Shown: positions 41,507-50,934, counted from the first letter of the stretch. The stretch is 64,000 nucleotides of DNA from GJ-E10 sp035625725 (GCA_035625725.1 DASPPB010000080.1:1-64000), one strand, 5' to 3'. The notes: generated by a model from the letters alone, not told the origin. Made by a program: numbers and translations.

Positions 41507-42274
41507 TTACACAAGCACGTTGTGGTAGTAGTAATCCCGAGTCACGTAAAGACCGCGCCGTACTTCGACCGGCCGCTCGCCGTAGGTAAAGGAAAGGCGT
41601 TCGACGAGCAACAGAGGGCTGCCCAGGGCGACCTGCAGAAGTTCAGCACCGCTTTCGTCAGCCGCAACGGCGCGCAGCCGCTCATCGGCGCGAACCATGG
41701 GTACTCCGAACTCGGTTTCGAACAATCCGTATAGCGGGCCGCTATAGGCCGCAAGCCGCTCGTAGTTCAGTCCGCGAAACGTACGGGCCGGCAGCCAGAT
41801 GTCATCGAGCACGACCGGTGCGCCGGCAAAGCGCAAAACGCGCCGAACGAAGACGACGCCCGCGCTTGCCTTAAGATCGAGGCGGGCGGCGATTTCGACC
41901 GGCGCGCGCACGCGCCGGCATTCGATGAAGCGGCTTTGCGCAGCGGGCATCTCGCCATCGTCGGCGCGCAACCGCAAAAACCGATATTGGGCGCGAGGCT
42001 CCAGGTGGGTTGCGACGTATGTGCCTTTGCCCTGGCGGCGCACCAGCAGGTGCTCGGCGGCCAGCTCGTCGATTGCCTTGCGCACCGTGCCCTGGCTGAC
42101 CTGAAAACGGGAGGCGAGCTCGAGTTCGCTCGGTATCGCCCCTGCCGGTTTCCATTCGCCGCGGCGCAATCCCTCAAGCAACAAGCGCTTGATTTGCTTG
42201 TACAAAGGCGAATACAACGCAGTCCGCTTGGCCGGGCTGACGGATGCGCCGGAAGAAACCGGATTGGAGGTCAT
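41507..42274 (-). CDS. GntR-family (HutC/UTRA type) transcriptional regulator
   Basis: A 255-residue regulator. The N-terminal winged helix is clear (YKQIKRLLLEGLRRGEWKPA, then IPSELELASRFQVSQGTVRKA), followed by a UTRA ligand-binding domain (about 95-250) with the common FVRRVLRFAGAPVVLDD and C-terminal YVTRDYYYH pattern. It lies between the sdh operon and mdh-prp genes, transcribed in the same direction as sdh and divergently from mdh. By position it probably controls one or both; the ligand may be a methylcitrate-cycle or TCA intermediate (inference). Confidence 0.9.
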   Translation of the reverse strand: MTSNPVSSGASVSPAKRTALYSPLYKQIKRLLLEGLRRGEWKPAGAIPSELELASRFQVSQGTVRKAIDELAAEHLLVRRQGKGTYVATHLEPRAQYRFLRLRADDGEMPAAQSRFIECRRVRAPVEIAARLDLKASAGVVFVRRVLRFAGAPVVLDDIWLPARTFRGLNYERLAAYSGPLYGLFETEFGVPMVRADERLRAVAADESGAELLQVALGSPLLLVERLSFTYGERPVEVRRGLYVTRDYYYHNVLV

Positions 42275-42333
42275 GGGCAAATCGGGTCGCTTTTGCGCAT
42301 AGTGAACCAGAACGGCGCGGCGCGCGCAAGACA

Positions 42334-42354
42334 ATCTTATATCTTATATATGAG
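42334..42354. promoter_or_regulatory. candidate GntR operator: tandem ATCTTAT and imperfect palindrome
   Basis: Two adjacent copies of ATCTTAT (42334-42340 and 42341-42347) run into CTTATATATGAG (42343-42354), an inverted repeat matching at 10 of 12 positions. This very A/T-rich island in GC-rich DNA lies between the divergent gntR and mdh genes and covers the expected -35 region of the mdh promoter, so binding there would control mdh and possibly gntR. Confidence 0.55.
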
Positions 42355-42360
42355 TTGGCG

Positions 42361-42366
42361 TATACT
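42361..42366 (+). promoter_or_regulatory. -10 element for the mdh-prp-acnA operon
   Basis: TATACT (five of six) lies seven bases downstream of the proposed operator; the start would be near 42373, giving a leader of about 135 nt before mdh. No good -35 is visible at the right spacing; the operator occupies that place, which suits a repressor that competes with RNA polymerase or a promoter needing activation. Confidence 0.45.
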
Positions 42367-42509
42367 GGCCGCGTCACTCCGGACCGGCACCGCCGCCCGC
42401 GGCCCCCGGCATGCCGGGACATACCGCGGGATTAGACTTTTCCGTGGCTGCAGGCCTTACATCAAAGAACAAGCCGTCCCCAATTGCTTATGCCATCAGG
42501 AGAACCGTG

Positions 42510-43508
42510 ATGAGTGCACAGTCCGCGCGACCCGTACGCGTTGCCGTCACCGGCGCAGCCGGCCAGATCGGGTACTCACTGCTGTTTCGCATCGCCTCGG
42601 GGGAAATGCTCGGCCCCCAGCAGCCCATTGCCCTGCACCTGCTCGAGATCCCGGACGAAAAGGCCCAAAAAGCGCTCAAGGGCGTGATGATGGAACTGGA
42701 GGATTGCGCCTTTCCCCTGCTCGCCTCGCAACACGCTTTTCACGATCCCAATGCCGCCTTTCGCGATGTGGATATCGCGCTTTTGGTCGGTGCGCGTCCG
42801 CGCGGCCCGGGAATGGAGCGCAAGGACTTGCTGGCCGCCAACGCGCAGATCTTCACGGTGCAAGGAAAGGCGCTCGACGCCGTGGCGAACCGCAGCGTCA
42901 AGGTGCTGGTCGTCGGCAATCCCGCCAACACCAACGCGTATATCGCCATGAAATCGGCACCGGGACTGTCGCCAAGCAATTTCACGGCAATGCTGCGGCT
43001 CGATCACAATCGCGCCGTCTCGCAAATCGCCGCGCGCCTTGGCCGGCCCGTTCAGAGCGTTGAGAAGGTCTGCGTCTGGGGCAATCACTCCACGACGATG
43101 TACGCGGACTACCGCTTCGCGACCGTCGAGGGCCGTTCGGTACGAGAACTCATCAACGATGAGGCCTGGAATCGTGACGTGTTTTTGCCTACGGTCGCCA
43201 AGCGCGGCGCGGTGATCATCGATGCGCGCGGGCTCTCCTCGGCAGCGTCGGCCGCAAACGCCGCAATTTGCCACATTCGAGACTGGGTCCAGGGCACTGC
43301 CGGTCGGTGGACTTCCATGGGAATCGCCTCCGATGGCAGCTACGGGGTTCCGAAGGAAACGATCTTCGGGTTCCCCGTGACATGCTCCGGAGGCGATTAC
43401 CGCATCGTTGCGGACCTGCCCATCGATGCGTTCTCGCGGACCTGTCTGGATCGCACGCTCGCGGAATTGCTCGAGGAACGCCGCGGCGTGGAACACCTCC
43501 TCGCCTAA
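42510..43508 (+). CDS. mdh: malate dehydrogenase
   Basis: A 332-residue NAD-dependent enzyme interconverting malate and oxaloacetate. The cofactor loop VAVTGAAGQIGYSLLFRIASG, the substrate loop with its arginines GARPRGPGMERKDLL, LRLDHNRA and the catalytic His in VWGNHSTTMY are all present. AGGAGAA precedes ATG 42510. It is first in a plus-strand operon with prpB-prpC-prpD and acnA; oxaloacetate made here feeds both citrate and methylcitrate synthases. Confidence 0.96.
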   Translation: MSAQSARPVRVAVTGAAGQIGYSLLFRIASGEMLGPQQPIALHLLEIPDEKAQKALKGVMMELEDCAFPLLASQHAFHDPNAAFRDVDIALLVGARPRGPGMERKDLLAANAQIFTVQGKALDAVANRSVKVLVVGNPANTNAYIAMKSAPGLSPSNFTAMLRLDHNRAVSQIAARLGRPVQSVEKVCVWGNHSTTMYADYRFATVEGRSVRELINDEAWNRDVFLPTVAKRGAVIIDARGLSSAASAANAAICHIRDWVQGTAGRWTSMGIASDGSYGVPKETIFGFPVTCSGGDYRIVADLPIDAFSRTCLDRTLAELLEERRGVEHLLA

Positions 43509-43572
43509 ACCAAGTCGCGCCGCTGCAAACTCTGGCGCCCGGTCCCAACCCGACGGAGGAGAAAGCCCCATC

Positions 43573-44499
43573 ATGTCGAACGGATCCCCCGGCGCACGGT
43601 TTCGTGCCGCGCTTGCCCAAGAGCGACCGCTGCAAATCGTCGGCGCGATCAATGCCAACCACGCGCTGATGGCGAGCCGAGTGGGATACCGCGCGCTGTA
43701 TCTTTCGGGCGGGGGCGTGGCCGCGGGCTCGCTGGGCATGCCGGACCTCGGTCTGAACACCCTCGATGACGTGCTTACGGACGTGCGGCGCATCACCGAT
43801 GTCTGCGATACACCGCTACTCGTCGACGTCGACACCGGCTTCGGCCCGAGCGCCTTTAACATCGCCAGAACGGTGCACGCGCTATGCAAATTCGGTGCAG
43901 CGGCGCTGCACATCGAGGATCAAGTCGGTGCAAAACGTTGCGGGCATCGGCCCAACAAAGAGATCGTCTCCGTGGCCGAAATGGCCGACCGCGTCAAGGC
44001 CGCGGTCGATGCACGCACGGATCCAGAGTTTTTCGTCATCGCCCGCACGGATGCGATTGCTACCGAGGGTGTCGAGCGCGCCATCGAGCGCGCATTGGCT
44101 TGCACCGCGGCCGGCGCCGATGCGATTTTCGCCGAAGCGGTCCGCGACCTCGGTACCTATCGGCGTTTTGCCACCGCGGTTTCGGTGCCCGTGCTTGCGA
44201 ATCTGACAGAGTTCGGCCAAACGCCGCTCTTCACGGTGCCGGAGCTGCGCGATGCGGGCGTGGCGATGGCCCTGTACCCGCTGTCGGCGTTTCGCGCAAT
44301 GAACAAAGCGGCCTTGCGCGTCTACGAGGCCATCCGGCGCGACGGCACCCAGCGCACGGTCGTGGACACCATGCAAACGCGCGAAGAACTCTATGAGGTC
44401 ATCTCCTATCACGAGTTCGAACGCAAGCTCGACGAGCTCTTTGCGCAGCACAACAGCGAGGGCCGCGACGGCGGCGCGCGACCACCCGTAAAGACCTAA
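43573..44499 (+). CDS. prpB: 2-methylisocitrate lyase
   Basis: A 308-residue lyase of the isocitrate lyase/PEP mutase superfamily, cleaving 2-methylisocitrate to pyruvate and succinate. SGGGVAAGSLGMPDLG, the metal site VDVDTGFGP and the catalytic loop KRCGHRPNKE (Cys123) are diagnostic of PrpB. GGAGGAG lies 11 bases upstream. It is 64 bp after mdh and 27 bp before prpC. Confidence 0.95.
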   Translation: MSNGSPGARFRAALAQERPLQIVGAINANHALMASRVGYRALYLSGGGVAAGSLGMPDLGLNTLDDVLTDVRRITDVCDTPLLVDVDTGFGPSAFNIARTVHALCKFGAAALHIEDQVGAKRCGHRPNKEIVSVAEMADRVKAAVDARTDPEFFVIARTDAIATEGVERAIERALACTAAGADAIFAEAVRDLGTYRRFATAVSVPVLANLTEFGQTPLFTVPELRDAGVAMALYPLSAFRAMNKAALRVYEAIRRDGTQRTVVDTMQTREELYEVISYHEFERKLDELFAQHNSEGRDGGARPPVKT

Positions 44500-44526
44500 A
44501 CGCAGCTCGACACTCTGGGAGTCACC

Positions 44527-45690
44527 ATGGCCGAAGTATCCAACGCCCCCGGCAACGCCCCCAAGGCCAAGAAGTCCGTCGCACTTTCGGGCGTCGTAGC
44601 CGGCAACACCGCGCTGTGCACGGTCGGTCGCACGGGCAATGATTTGCACTATCGGGGTTACGACATTCTCGACTTGGCCGAGGCATGCCAATTCGAGGAA
44701 GTTGCGCATCTGCTGATCCACGAATATCTGCCCACCGCGGGTGAACTGGCTCGCTACAAGAAGCGCTTGCGTGCGCTTCGCGGTCTGCCAGCTGCGCTGC
44801 GCTCTGCGCTCGAGTGCCTGCCCGCCTCCACCCACCCGATGGATGTGCTGCGTACCGGCGCGTCGGCTCTCGGTACCGTGCTGCCGGAGCGCGAGGGGCA
44901 CCCGGTTGACGGTGCACGCGACATCGCCGACCGGCTGCTTGCGTCCTTTGGATCGATGCTGCTTTACTGGTACCACTACAGCCACAACGGCAGGCGCATC
45001 GAGGTGGAGACCAACGACGACTCGATCGGTGGCCATTTTCTGCACCTCTTGCATGGCACTGCTCCCAGCGAACAATGGGTGCGCGCCATGCACACCTCGC
45101 TCATCTTGTACGCGGAGCACGAGTTCAATGCCTCAACGTTCGCCGCACGGGTGATCGCTGGTACCGGCTCGGATCTTTATTCGGCCATCGTAGGCGCGAT
45201 CGGGGCATTGCGCGGACCGAAGCACGGGGGCGCCAATGAGGCGGCCTACGAGATCCAGTCGCGTTACCGCGACGCCGATGCGGCCGAGGCCGACATCCGG
45301 CGTCGCCTTGAGCAAAAAGAAGTCATCATCGGGTTCGGGCATCCTGTCTACACAATCTCCGATCCGCGCAACAAGGTTATCAAGGAATTGGCGCGACACT
45401 TGGCGCAAGACTCCGGGACGATGCACCTGTTTTCCGTGGCCGAGCGCCTGGAAGCCATCCTCTGGGACCAAAAGCGGATGTTCCCGAACCTCGACTGGTA
45501 CAGCGCGGTCTCGTACCACTTGCTGGGCGTGCCGACGGCAATGTTCACCCCGCTGTTCGTTATTTCGCGCACGACCGGATGGAGCGCCCACATCATCGAG
45601 CAGCGCATCGACAACAAGATCATTCGCCCGAGCGCCAATTACGTGGGGCCGGAGGATCTGGAGTTCGTTCCCATCAACCGCCGAAGCTAG
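44527..45690 (+). CDS. prpC: 2-methylcitrate synthase
   Basis: A 387-residue citrate-synthase-family enzyme condensing propionyl-CoA with oxaloacetate. Active-site residues lie in YAEHEFNASTFAAR, GPKHGGANEAAYEI and GFGHPVYTISDPRN; the HPVYTISDPR wording is typical of PrpC rather than GltA. It sits between prpB and prpD, and the separate gltA at 36385-37701 covers acetyl-CoA. Confidence 0.95.
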   Translation: MAEVSNAPGNAPKAKKSVALSGVVAGNTALCTVGRTGNDLHYRGYDILDLAEACQFEEVAHLLIHEYLPTAGELARYKKRLRALRGLPAALRSALECLPASTHPMDVLRTGASALGTVLPEREGHPVDGARDIADRLLASFGSMLLYWYHYSHNGRRIEVETNDDSIGGHFLHLLHGTAPSEQWVRAMHTSLILYAEHEFNASTFAARVIAGTGSDLYSAIVGAIGALRGPKHGGANEAAYEIQSRYRDADAAEADIRRRLEQKEVIIGFGHPVYTISDPRNKVIKELARHLAQDSGTMHLFSVAERLEAILWDQKRMFPNLDWYSAVSYHLLGVPTAMFTPLFVISRTTGWSAHIIEQRIDNKIIRPSANYVGPEDLEFVPINRRS

Positions 45691-45699
45691 CGCGACACC

Positions 45700-47151
45700 A
45701 TGTCCTCGCACATCAGCAACGTTCGCCCGAAACCCGACAAGGTCCTCGTCGATATTGTCGATTACCTTCTCGACACCCCGATCGAGTCAAAAGCCGCCTT
45801 CGACACCGCCCGTTACTGTCTCCTGGACACGCTCGGCTGTGGATTCGAGGCGCTGGAGTATCCGGCCTGCACCAAACTGCTCGGTCCGATCGTTCCCGGG
45901 ACGGTGGTTCCCAACGGTGCCAAGGTCCCGGGCACGCCGTTTCAGCTCGACCCGGTGCAAGCCGCATTTAACATCGGCGCGATGATTCGCTGGCTGGATT
46001 TCAACGACACGTGGCTTGCCGCCGAATGGGGACACCCTTCCGACAATCTGGGCGGGATCCTGGCGTGCGCAGACTGGCTCTCACGCAACGCGGTGGCCGC
46101 AGGGCGGCGACCTCTTCACGTGCGCGAAGTGCTCGAGGCCATGATCCGTGCGCACGAGATCCAGGGATGTATCGCGCTGGAGAACTCCTTCAACAAAGTT
46201 GGACTCGACCACGTGGTGCTCGTCAAGGTCGCCACGACCGCCGTCGTCGGACGCATGCTCGGTCTGAACCGCGAGGAAATCATCAATGCCTTGTCCCTGG
46301 CGTGGGTCGATGGACAGGCGCTGCGCACCTATCGACATGCTCCCAATACGGGATCGCGCAAGAGTTGGGCCGCGGGCGATGCCACGTCGCGCGGGCTCCG
46401 ACTTGCGCTGATCGCCCGCACGGGAGAGATGGGATATCCGTCGGTTCTTACGGCCAAGACCTGGGGTTTTTACGACGTGTCCTTCGGCGGAAAACCATTT
46501 CGCTTCCAGCGGCCCTATGGCAGCTACGTTATGGAAAACGTGCTCTTCAAAATTTCCTTCCCGGCCGAGTTCCATTCGCAAACCGCCGTCGAGGCGGCGA
46601 TGGGCCTGCACCCGGAAATCCAGCGTCTGGGGCGCTCGGCCGACGACATCCGCAAGATCACCATCCGCACGCACGAAGCCTGCATTCGCATCATCGACAA
46701 AAAGGGCCCGCTGCACAATCCGGCCGACCGCGATCATTGCATCCAGTACATGGTCGCGGTGCCGCTTCTTTTTGGACGCCTCACCGCACAAGACTACGAG
46801 GACGCGGTTGCGAGCGACCCGCGCATCGACCGACTGCGCGAAAAGATCGTCTGCGTGGAGGACGAGCAGTTCACCAAGGACTATCACGACCCGCAGAAGC
46901 GCTCGATCGCCAACGCGCTTACGGTCGAGTTCGCGGACGGCAAGACGCTGCCCGAAGTGGTCGTCGAATTCCCCATCGGCCACAAACGCCGCCGCAAGGA
47001 AGGCATGCCCGTTCTCATGGAGAAGTTCAGGACCAATTTGGCGCGCATCTTCTCCGAGAAGCAGGCCGGAGCCGTGCTCGCGCTGGCCGAGGACGCCGAG
47101 CGCTTCGACGCTACACCTGTGCATGAGTTCGTCGATCTGATGACCCCCTGA
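45700..47151 (+). CDS. prpD: 2-methylcitrate dehydratase
   Basis: A 483-residue MmgE/PrpD-family enzyme that dehydrates 2-methylcitrate to methylaconitate. YCLLDTLGCGFEALEYPAC near the N-terminus, WLDFNDTWLAAEWGHPSDN and SWAAGDATSRGLRLA are characteristic. It starts 9 bp after prpC. PrpD is cofactor-free; re-hydration to methylisocitrate needs an aconitase, here probably the acnA product encoded nearby. Confidence 0.95.
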   Translation: MSSHISNVRPKPDKVLVDIVDYLLDTPIESKAAFDTARYCLLDTLGCGFEALEYPACTKLLGPIVPGTVVPNGAKVPGTPFQLDPVQAAFNIGAMIRWLDFNDTWLAAEWGHPSDNLGGILACADWLSRNAVAAGRRPLHVREVLEAMIRAHEIQGCIALENSFNKVGLDHVVLVKVATTAVVGRMLGLNREEIINALSLAWVDGQALRTYRHAPNTGSRKSWAAGDATSRGLRLALIARTGEMGYPSVLTAKTWGFYDVSFGGKPFRFQRPYGSYVMENVLFKISFPAEFHSQTAVEAAMGLHPEIQRLGRSADDIRKITIRTHEACIRIIDKKGPLHNPADRDHCIQYMVAVPLLFGRLTAQDYEDAVASDPRIDRLREKIVCVEDEQFTKDYHDPQKRSIANALTVEFADGKTLPEVVVEFPIGHKRRRKEGMPVLMEKFRTNLARIFSEKQAGAVLALAEDAERFDATPVHEFVDLMTP

Positions 47152-47200
47152 TGGGAATCGATGGGGCGGAGTCGGACGCGAAGGTCTAGGAGCAGGCAAC

Positions 47201-47677
47201 ATGACGTTTGAGGCGAGTCCATCTCGGCCGCGCGGCGCGCAGGCCGCCGGGGCGACGGTGTTCGCGTGCGTCGCGCTCGCCCTGGCTGGGTGCGCGACGT
47301 ACTACGATCTGACGCTTACGCCGCGTGCCGGGGGCAAACCGTCGTACGGCACGGCCCACGAACTGACGCCGGGCCAGGCCGCCGTCTCGATCACCATCGA
47401 CGACAAAACGTACAAGGGTACCTGGACGCAGCTCAACCCCGAACGCTCGACCACGTACGTCGGGGCATCGTCCTGGGGCTGGTGGGAATGGGGGCCGTCG
47501 AGCGCGGGCAACCGCGATGCGGGCGAGACGGTCGCCAGAGCTCTGCTGCAGGCATTTGACGGCACCGGAATGCGTTGCGATTTTTATGGCTCGTCCATTG
47601 GCCACGGTACGGGCAAGTGCGTCGACGACAAGGGTCTAATTTTTGATGTTCAATTTCGCTCACGGAATTCCCAATGA
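47201..47677 (+). CDS. putative lipoprotein of unknown function
   Basis: A 158-residue protein with a signal sequence ending in lipobox LAGC (ACVALALAGCATYYD, Cys about 31). The mature part is rich in Gly, Ser, Trp and Tyr (SSWGWWEWGPSSAGN) and has two later cysteines near the C-terminus. I do not recognise the family. It lies 49 bp after prpD and its stop overlaps the acnA start (ATGA), so it is co-translated with acnA; why a surface lipoprotein sits in a carbon-metabolism operon is unclear. Confidence 0.7.
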   Translation: MTFEASPSRPRGAQAAGATVFACVALALAGCATYYDLTLTPRAGGKPSYGTAHELTPGQAAVSITIDDKTYKGTWTQLNPERSTTYVGASSWGWWEWGPSSAGNRDAGETVARALLQAFDGTGMRCDFYGSSIGHGTGKCVDDKGLIFDVQFRSRNSQ

Positions 47678-50385
47678 CGATCAACGATCCGTTTCATAGT
47701 CTTCGCAAGCTGTCGGTTCCCGGTGCGGGCGAACTGCAGTACTTCGATCTCGCGGCGCTCGAATCGGCCGGACTGGGAAAGATTTCCCGATTGCCGATTT
47801 CGATACGCATCGTGCTCGAATCGGTGCTGCGCAATTGCGACGATCGCAAGGTGACGCAGGATCATGTGCGCCAGCTCGCGGCGTGGCGACCGGGCGCCGA
47901 GCGCACCGAGGAGATCCCCTTTGTGGTCGCGCGCGTCGTGCTGCAGGATTTCACGGGCGTGCCCCTGCTCGCCGATCTGGCGGCGATGCGCAGCGTAGCC
48001 GTCCGCAGCGGGCACGATGCCCAACGCATCGAGCCGCTGGTGCCCGTGGACCTGGTGGTCGACCACTCGGTCATGATCGACCACTATGGCGTCCCGGAAG
48101 CGCTGGATCTGAACATGAAGCTCGAATTCCAGCGCAACCGCGAGCGCTACCAGTTCATGAAATGGGGTATGCAAGCGTTCACGACGTTCGGAGTTGTCCC
48201 GCCGGGATTTGGCATCGTGCACCAGGTCAATCTGGAGTACCTCGCGCGCGGAGTGCACATCGGCAAGGACAAGGTGGTCTATCCGGACACGCTGGTCGGC
48301 ACGGACAGCCACACCACGATGATCAACGGCATCGGGGTCGTCGGCTGGGGTGTCGGCGGCATCGAAGCCGAGGCGGCGATGCTCGGCCAGCCGCTGTACT
48401 TCCTTACCCCGGACGTGATCGGCGTGGAACTCACGGGCCAGCTGCGCGGCGGAGTGACCGCGACCGACCTGGTACTGACCATCACGGAATTGCTGCGTAA
48501 GGAAAAGGTGGTCGGCAAATTCGTTGAGTTCTTCGGGGCGGGCACGGCTTCGCTGTCCGTGCCCGATCGGGCGACGATTGCCAACATGGCTCCGGAGTAC
48601 GGGGCCACAATGGGATTTTTTCCGATCGACGAAAAGACACTGGCCTATTTCGAGGGCACCGGCCGCACCCGCGCCGAGATCGACGCGTTCGCAACGTATT
48701 TCCGCACCCAGCACATGTTTGGCGTACCCCAGGCGGGCCAGATCGATTACTCCAAAACGCTGCGCCTGGATCTGGCAAGCGTCGCGCCGTCCTTGGCGGG
48801 TCCCAAGCGTCCGCAGGACCGTATCGAGATCGGTAAGGTCAAGGCCAAATTCGCGGAGCTCTTTTCCAAACCCGCTGCGGACAACGGATTTAACCAGCCT
48901 GCGGCTCGCCTTCGCCACGGCGTTCGAACCGGCAGCGGCTTGGAAATCGCCAACGGCGACGTGCTCATCGCGGCCATCACCTCGTGCACCAACACGAGCA
49001 ACCCGAGCGTGCTGCTTGCCGCTGGATTGCTTGCAAAGAAAGCGGTCGAGGCAGGATTGCGCGTTCGGCCGCAGGTCAAGACCTCGCTGGCGCCGGGATC
49101 GCGGGTCGTCACGCAGTATCTGCAGCGCACGGGCCTTCTCACCTACCTCGAACAGCTCGGGTTCAATGTGGCAGCGTACGGCTGCACCACATGCATCGGC
49201 AACGCCGGGGACCTCCGCCCCGAGATCATCGAGGCGATCACACAAAACGATCTGGTTTGTGCGGCCGTTCTTTCGGGCAACCGCAATTTCGAGGCGCGCA
49301 TCCACCCCAATCTGAAAGCCAATTTTCTCGCCTCGCCACCCCTGGTCGTGGCCTACGCCATCGCCGGGACTGTGCTGCGCGATCTGATGAGCGAACCGGT
49401 CGGGATCGGCCATGGCGGGCGCAAGATCTGGCTCGGCGATATATGGCCCAGTGCGGCAGAGGTCGAAGCGCTCGCGCCGCAGGCGATGGACCCGCAGGCC
49501 TACCGCACCAATTACGCGCGCGTGAAGGCAGAGCCGGGGCGGCTGTGGAAGGCCATCGAGGGCGCGAGCGGGCAGACCTATCCGTGGCCGGAGTCCACGT
49601 ACATCGCGGAGCCGCCCTTCTTCAGCGATTTTTCGCTGCAGCCGCCGCTGGCCGCGCCTCCCGTCAAGAACGCGCGCGCGCTCGCAATTTTCGGCGACTC
49701 CATCACAACCGATCACATCTCGCCCGCAGGTTCCATCAAGGAGACCTCGCCTGCAGGGCGCTGGTTGATCGACCACGGTGTGGCCAAGGCCGATTTCAAC
49801 AGTTACGGTTCGCGTCGCGGCAACCACGAAGTCATGATGCGGGGAACGTTTGCCAACGTGCGCATCAAGAACCTCATGGTGCCGCCAGCCGCCGACGGCA
49901 GCCGGGTCGAGGGCGGGGTGACGATCCACCGCCCTTCGGGTGAGCGTATGTCGATCTACGATGCAGCCATGCGCTACCGCGCCGCAGGCGTGCCTACAAT
50001 CGTGTTTGGCGGAGAGGAGTACGGCACAGGCTCCTCGCGCGACTGGGCCGCCAAGGGAACCCAGCTGCTGGGCGTGCGCGCCGTCATCGCGCGAAGCTTT
50101 GAGCGCATACACCGCAGCAACTTGGTCGGCATGGGCGTGCTGCCGCTGCAGTTTCACGGCAGCGACAGCGCAGCTTCGCTGCAGCTCGCGGGTGATGAAA
50201 CGTTTGATTTGCTCGGTCTCGAGGAGCTGCGGCCACGCCAGCAAGTCACGCTCGCAATCCGCCGCGCCGACGGCTCGCTGCAGACGGTCGAGGTCACATT
50301 GCGGATCGACACACCGATCGAAGTCGACTACTACCGGCACGGCGGCATACTGCCGTTCGTACTTCGGCAGCTCCTGGCCGCATAG
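47674..50385 (+). CDS. acnA: aconitate hydratase A
   Basis: A 903-residue aconitase converting citrate to isocitrate via cis-aconitate. Fe-S ligands are in ITSCTNTSNPS and YGCTTCIGNAGDL; substrate-binding TDSHTTMINGIGVVGWGVGG and the C-terminal swivel domain with VFGGEEYGTGSSRDWAAKG are all typical. Length fits AcnA rather than the shorter AcnD. In the prp operon it may also hydrate methylaconitate, since no acnD-prpF pair is present. Confidence 0.95.
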   Translation: MTINDPFHSLRKLSVPGAGELQYFDLAALESAGLGKISRLPISIRIVLESVLRNCDDRKVTQDHVRQLAAWRPGAERTEEIPFVVARVVLQDFTGVPLLADLAAMRSVAVRSGHDAQRIEPLVPVDLVVDHSVMIDHYGVPEALDLNMKLEFQRNRERYQFMKWGMQAFTTFGVVPPGFGIVHQVNLEYLARGVHIGKDKVVYPDTLVGTDSHTTMINGIGVVGWGVGGIEAEAAMLGQPLYFLTPDVIGVELTGQLRGGVTATDLVLTITELLRKEKVVGKFVEFFGAGTASLSVPDRATIANMAPEYGATMGFFPIDEKTLAYFEGTGRTRAEIDAFATYFRTQHMFGVPQAGQIDYSKTLRLDLASVAPSLAGPKRPQDRIEIGKVKAKFAELFSKPAADNGFNQPAARLRHGVRTGSGLEIANGDVLIAAITSCTNTSNPSVLLAAGLLAKKAVEAGLRVRPQVKTSLAPGSRVVTQYLQRTGLLTYLEQLGFNVAAYGCTTCIGNAGDLRPEIIEAITQNDLVCAAVLSGNRNFEARIHPNLKANFLASPPLVVAYAIAGTVLRDLMSEPVGIGHGGRKIWLGDIWPSAAEVEALAPQAMDPQAYRTNYARVKAEPGRLWKAIEGASGQTYPWPESTYIAEPPFFSDFSLQPPLAAPPVKNARALAIFGDSITTDHISPAGSIKETSPAGRWLIDHGVAKADFNSYGSRRGNHEVMMRGTFANVRIKNLMVPPAADGSRVEGGVTIHRPSGERMSIYDAAMRYRAAGVPTIVFGGEEYGTGSSRDWAAKGTQLLGVRAVIARSFERIHRSNLVGMGVLPLQFHGSDSAASLQLAGDETFDLLGLEELRPRQQVTLAIRRADGSLQTVEVTLRIDTPIEVDYYRHGGILPFVLRQLLAA

Positions 50386-50394
50386 AGCTCATCG

Positions 50395-50898
50395 GTGCTG
50401 GCCGGCAACCCCCTGCTCGAACCCGAATGCGGCCGACGCTCGAATTGCGCCGCGCCTGGCCGCGTCGTCATCGATACCAACGTCTGGCTCGACCTGTTCG
50501 TGTTTCGCGACCCGGGGGTCGGCGAGTTGGGGCAGGCGTTGCGAGCCGGGTCCCTGTTGGCAGTTCGCAGTCAGCGCACCGACGCCGAGTTGCTGGAGGT
50601 TCTCACACGGCCGCAGTTCACGCAAAGGCTGGCAGCGGCCGGAAGCCCCGCGCTATTACATCGCTGGCGGACGCTCGCGCACTGCGTCGAGGAGCGCGTG
50701 TCCGCTCCCTGGACATGTAGCGATCCTGAGGACCAGAAGTTCCTGGATCTGGCCTGCAGCGCGGCGGCGCAAGCGCTCTTCACCAAGGACCACGCATTGC
50801 TGCGACTGGCTCGCGCCGCGCGCCGCGCCGGTCTGCAGATCATCAAACCCGGTGCGTGCCTTTCTTGGCACGCCTGCGGCGCACCACAGGGCGGGTAG
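50395..50898 (+). CDS. PIN-domain protein (putative RNase)
   Basis: A 167-residue protein starting at GTG. The core is a PIN nuclease fold of the COG1569 type: VVIDTNVWLDLF (first Asp), TDAELLEVL (Glu), WTCSDPEDQKFLDLA (Asp pair) and ALFTKDHALL. These four acidic positions would bind Mg2+. Such domains are often toxins, but no antitoxin-sized gene is adjacent; it starts 9 bp after acnA and is probably expressed from the same transcript. It may be a housekeeping RNase or the remnant of a toxin-antitoxin pair. Confidence 0.8.
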   Translation: MLAGNPLLEPECGRRSNCAAPGRVVIDTNVWLDLFVFRDPGVGELGQALRAGSLLAVRSQRTDAELLEVLTRPQFTQRLAAAGSPALLHRWRTLAHCVEERVSAPWTCSDPEDQKFLDLACSAAAQALFTKDHALLRLARAARRAGLQIIKPGACLSWHACGAPQGG

Positions 50899-50934
50899 TC
50901 GGCAGCGGGCCCCGCTGTTGCGATCGATCTGGCT

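Noticed and set aside
47650..50340. An 896-codon open frame on the minus strand opposite acnA.
   Set aside because: It is the mirror of a clear aconitase gene in very GC-rich DNA; its translation has no family features and is rich in Arg, His and Val.
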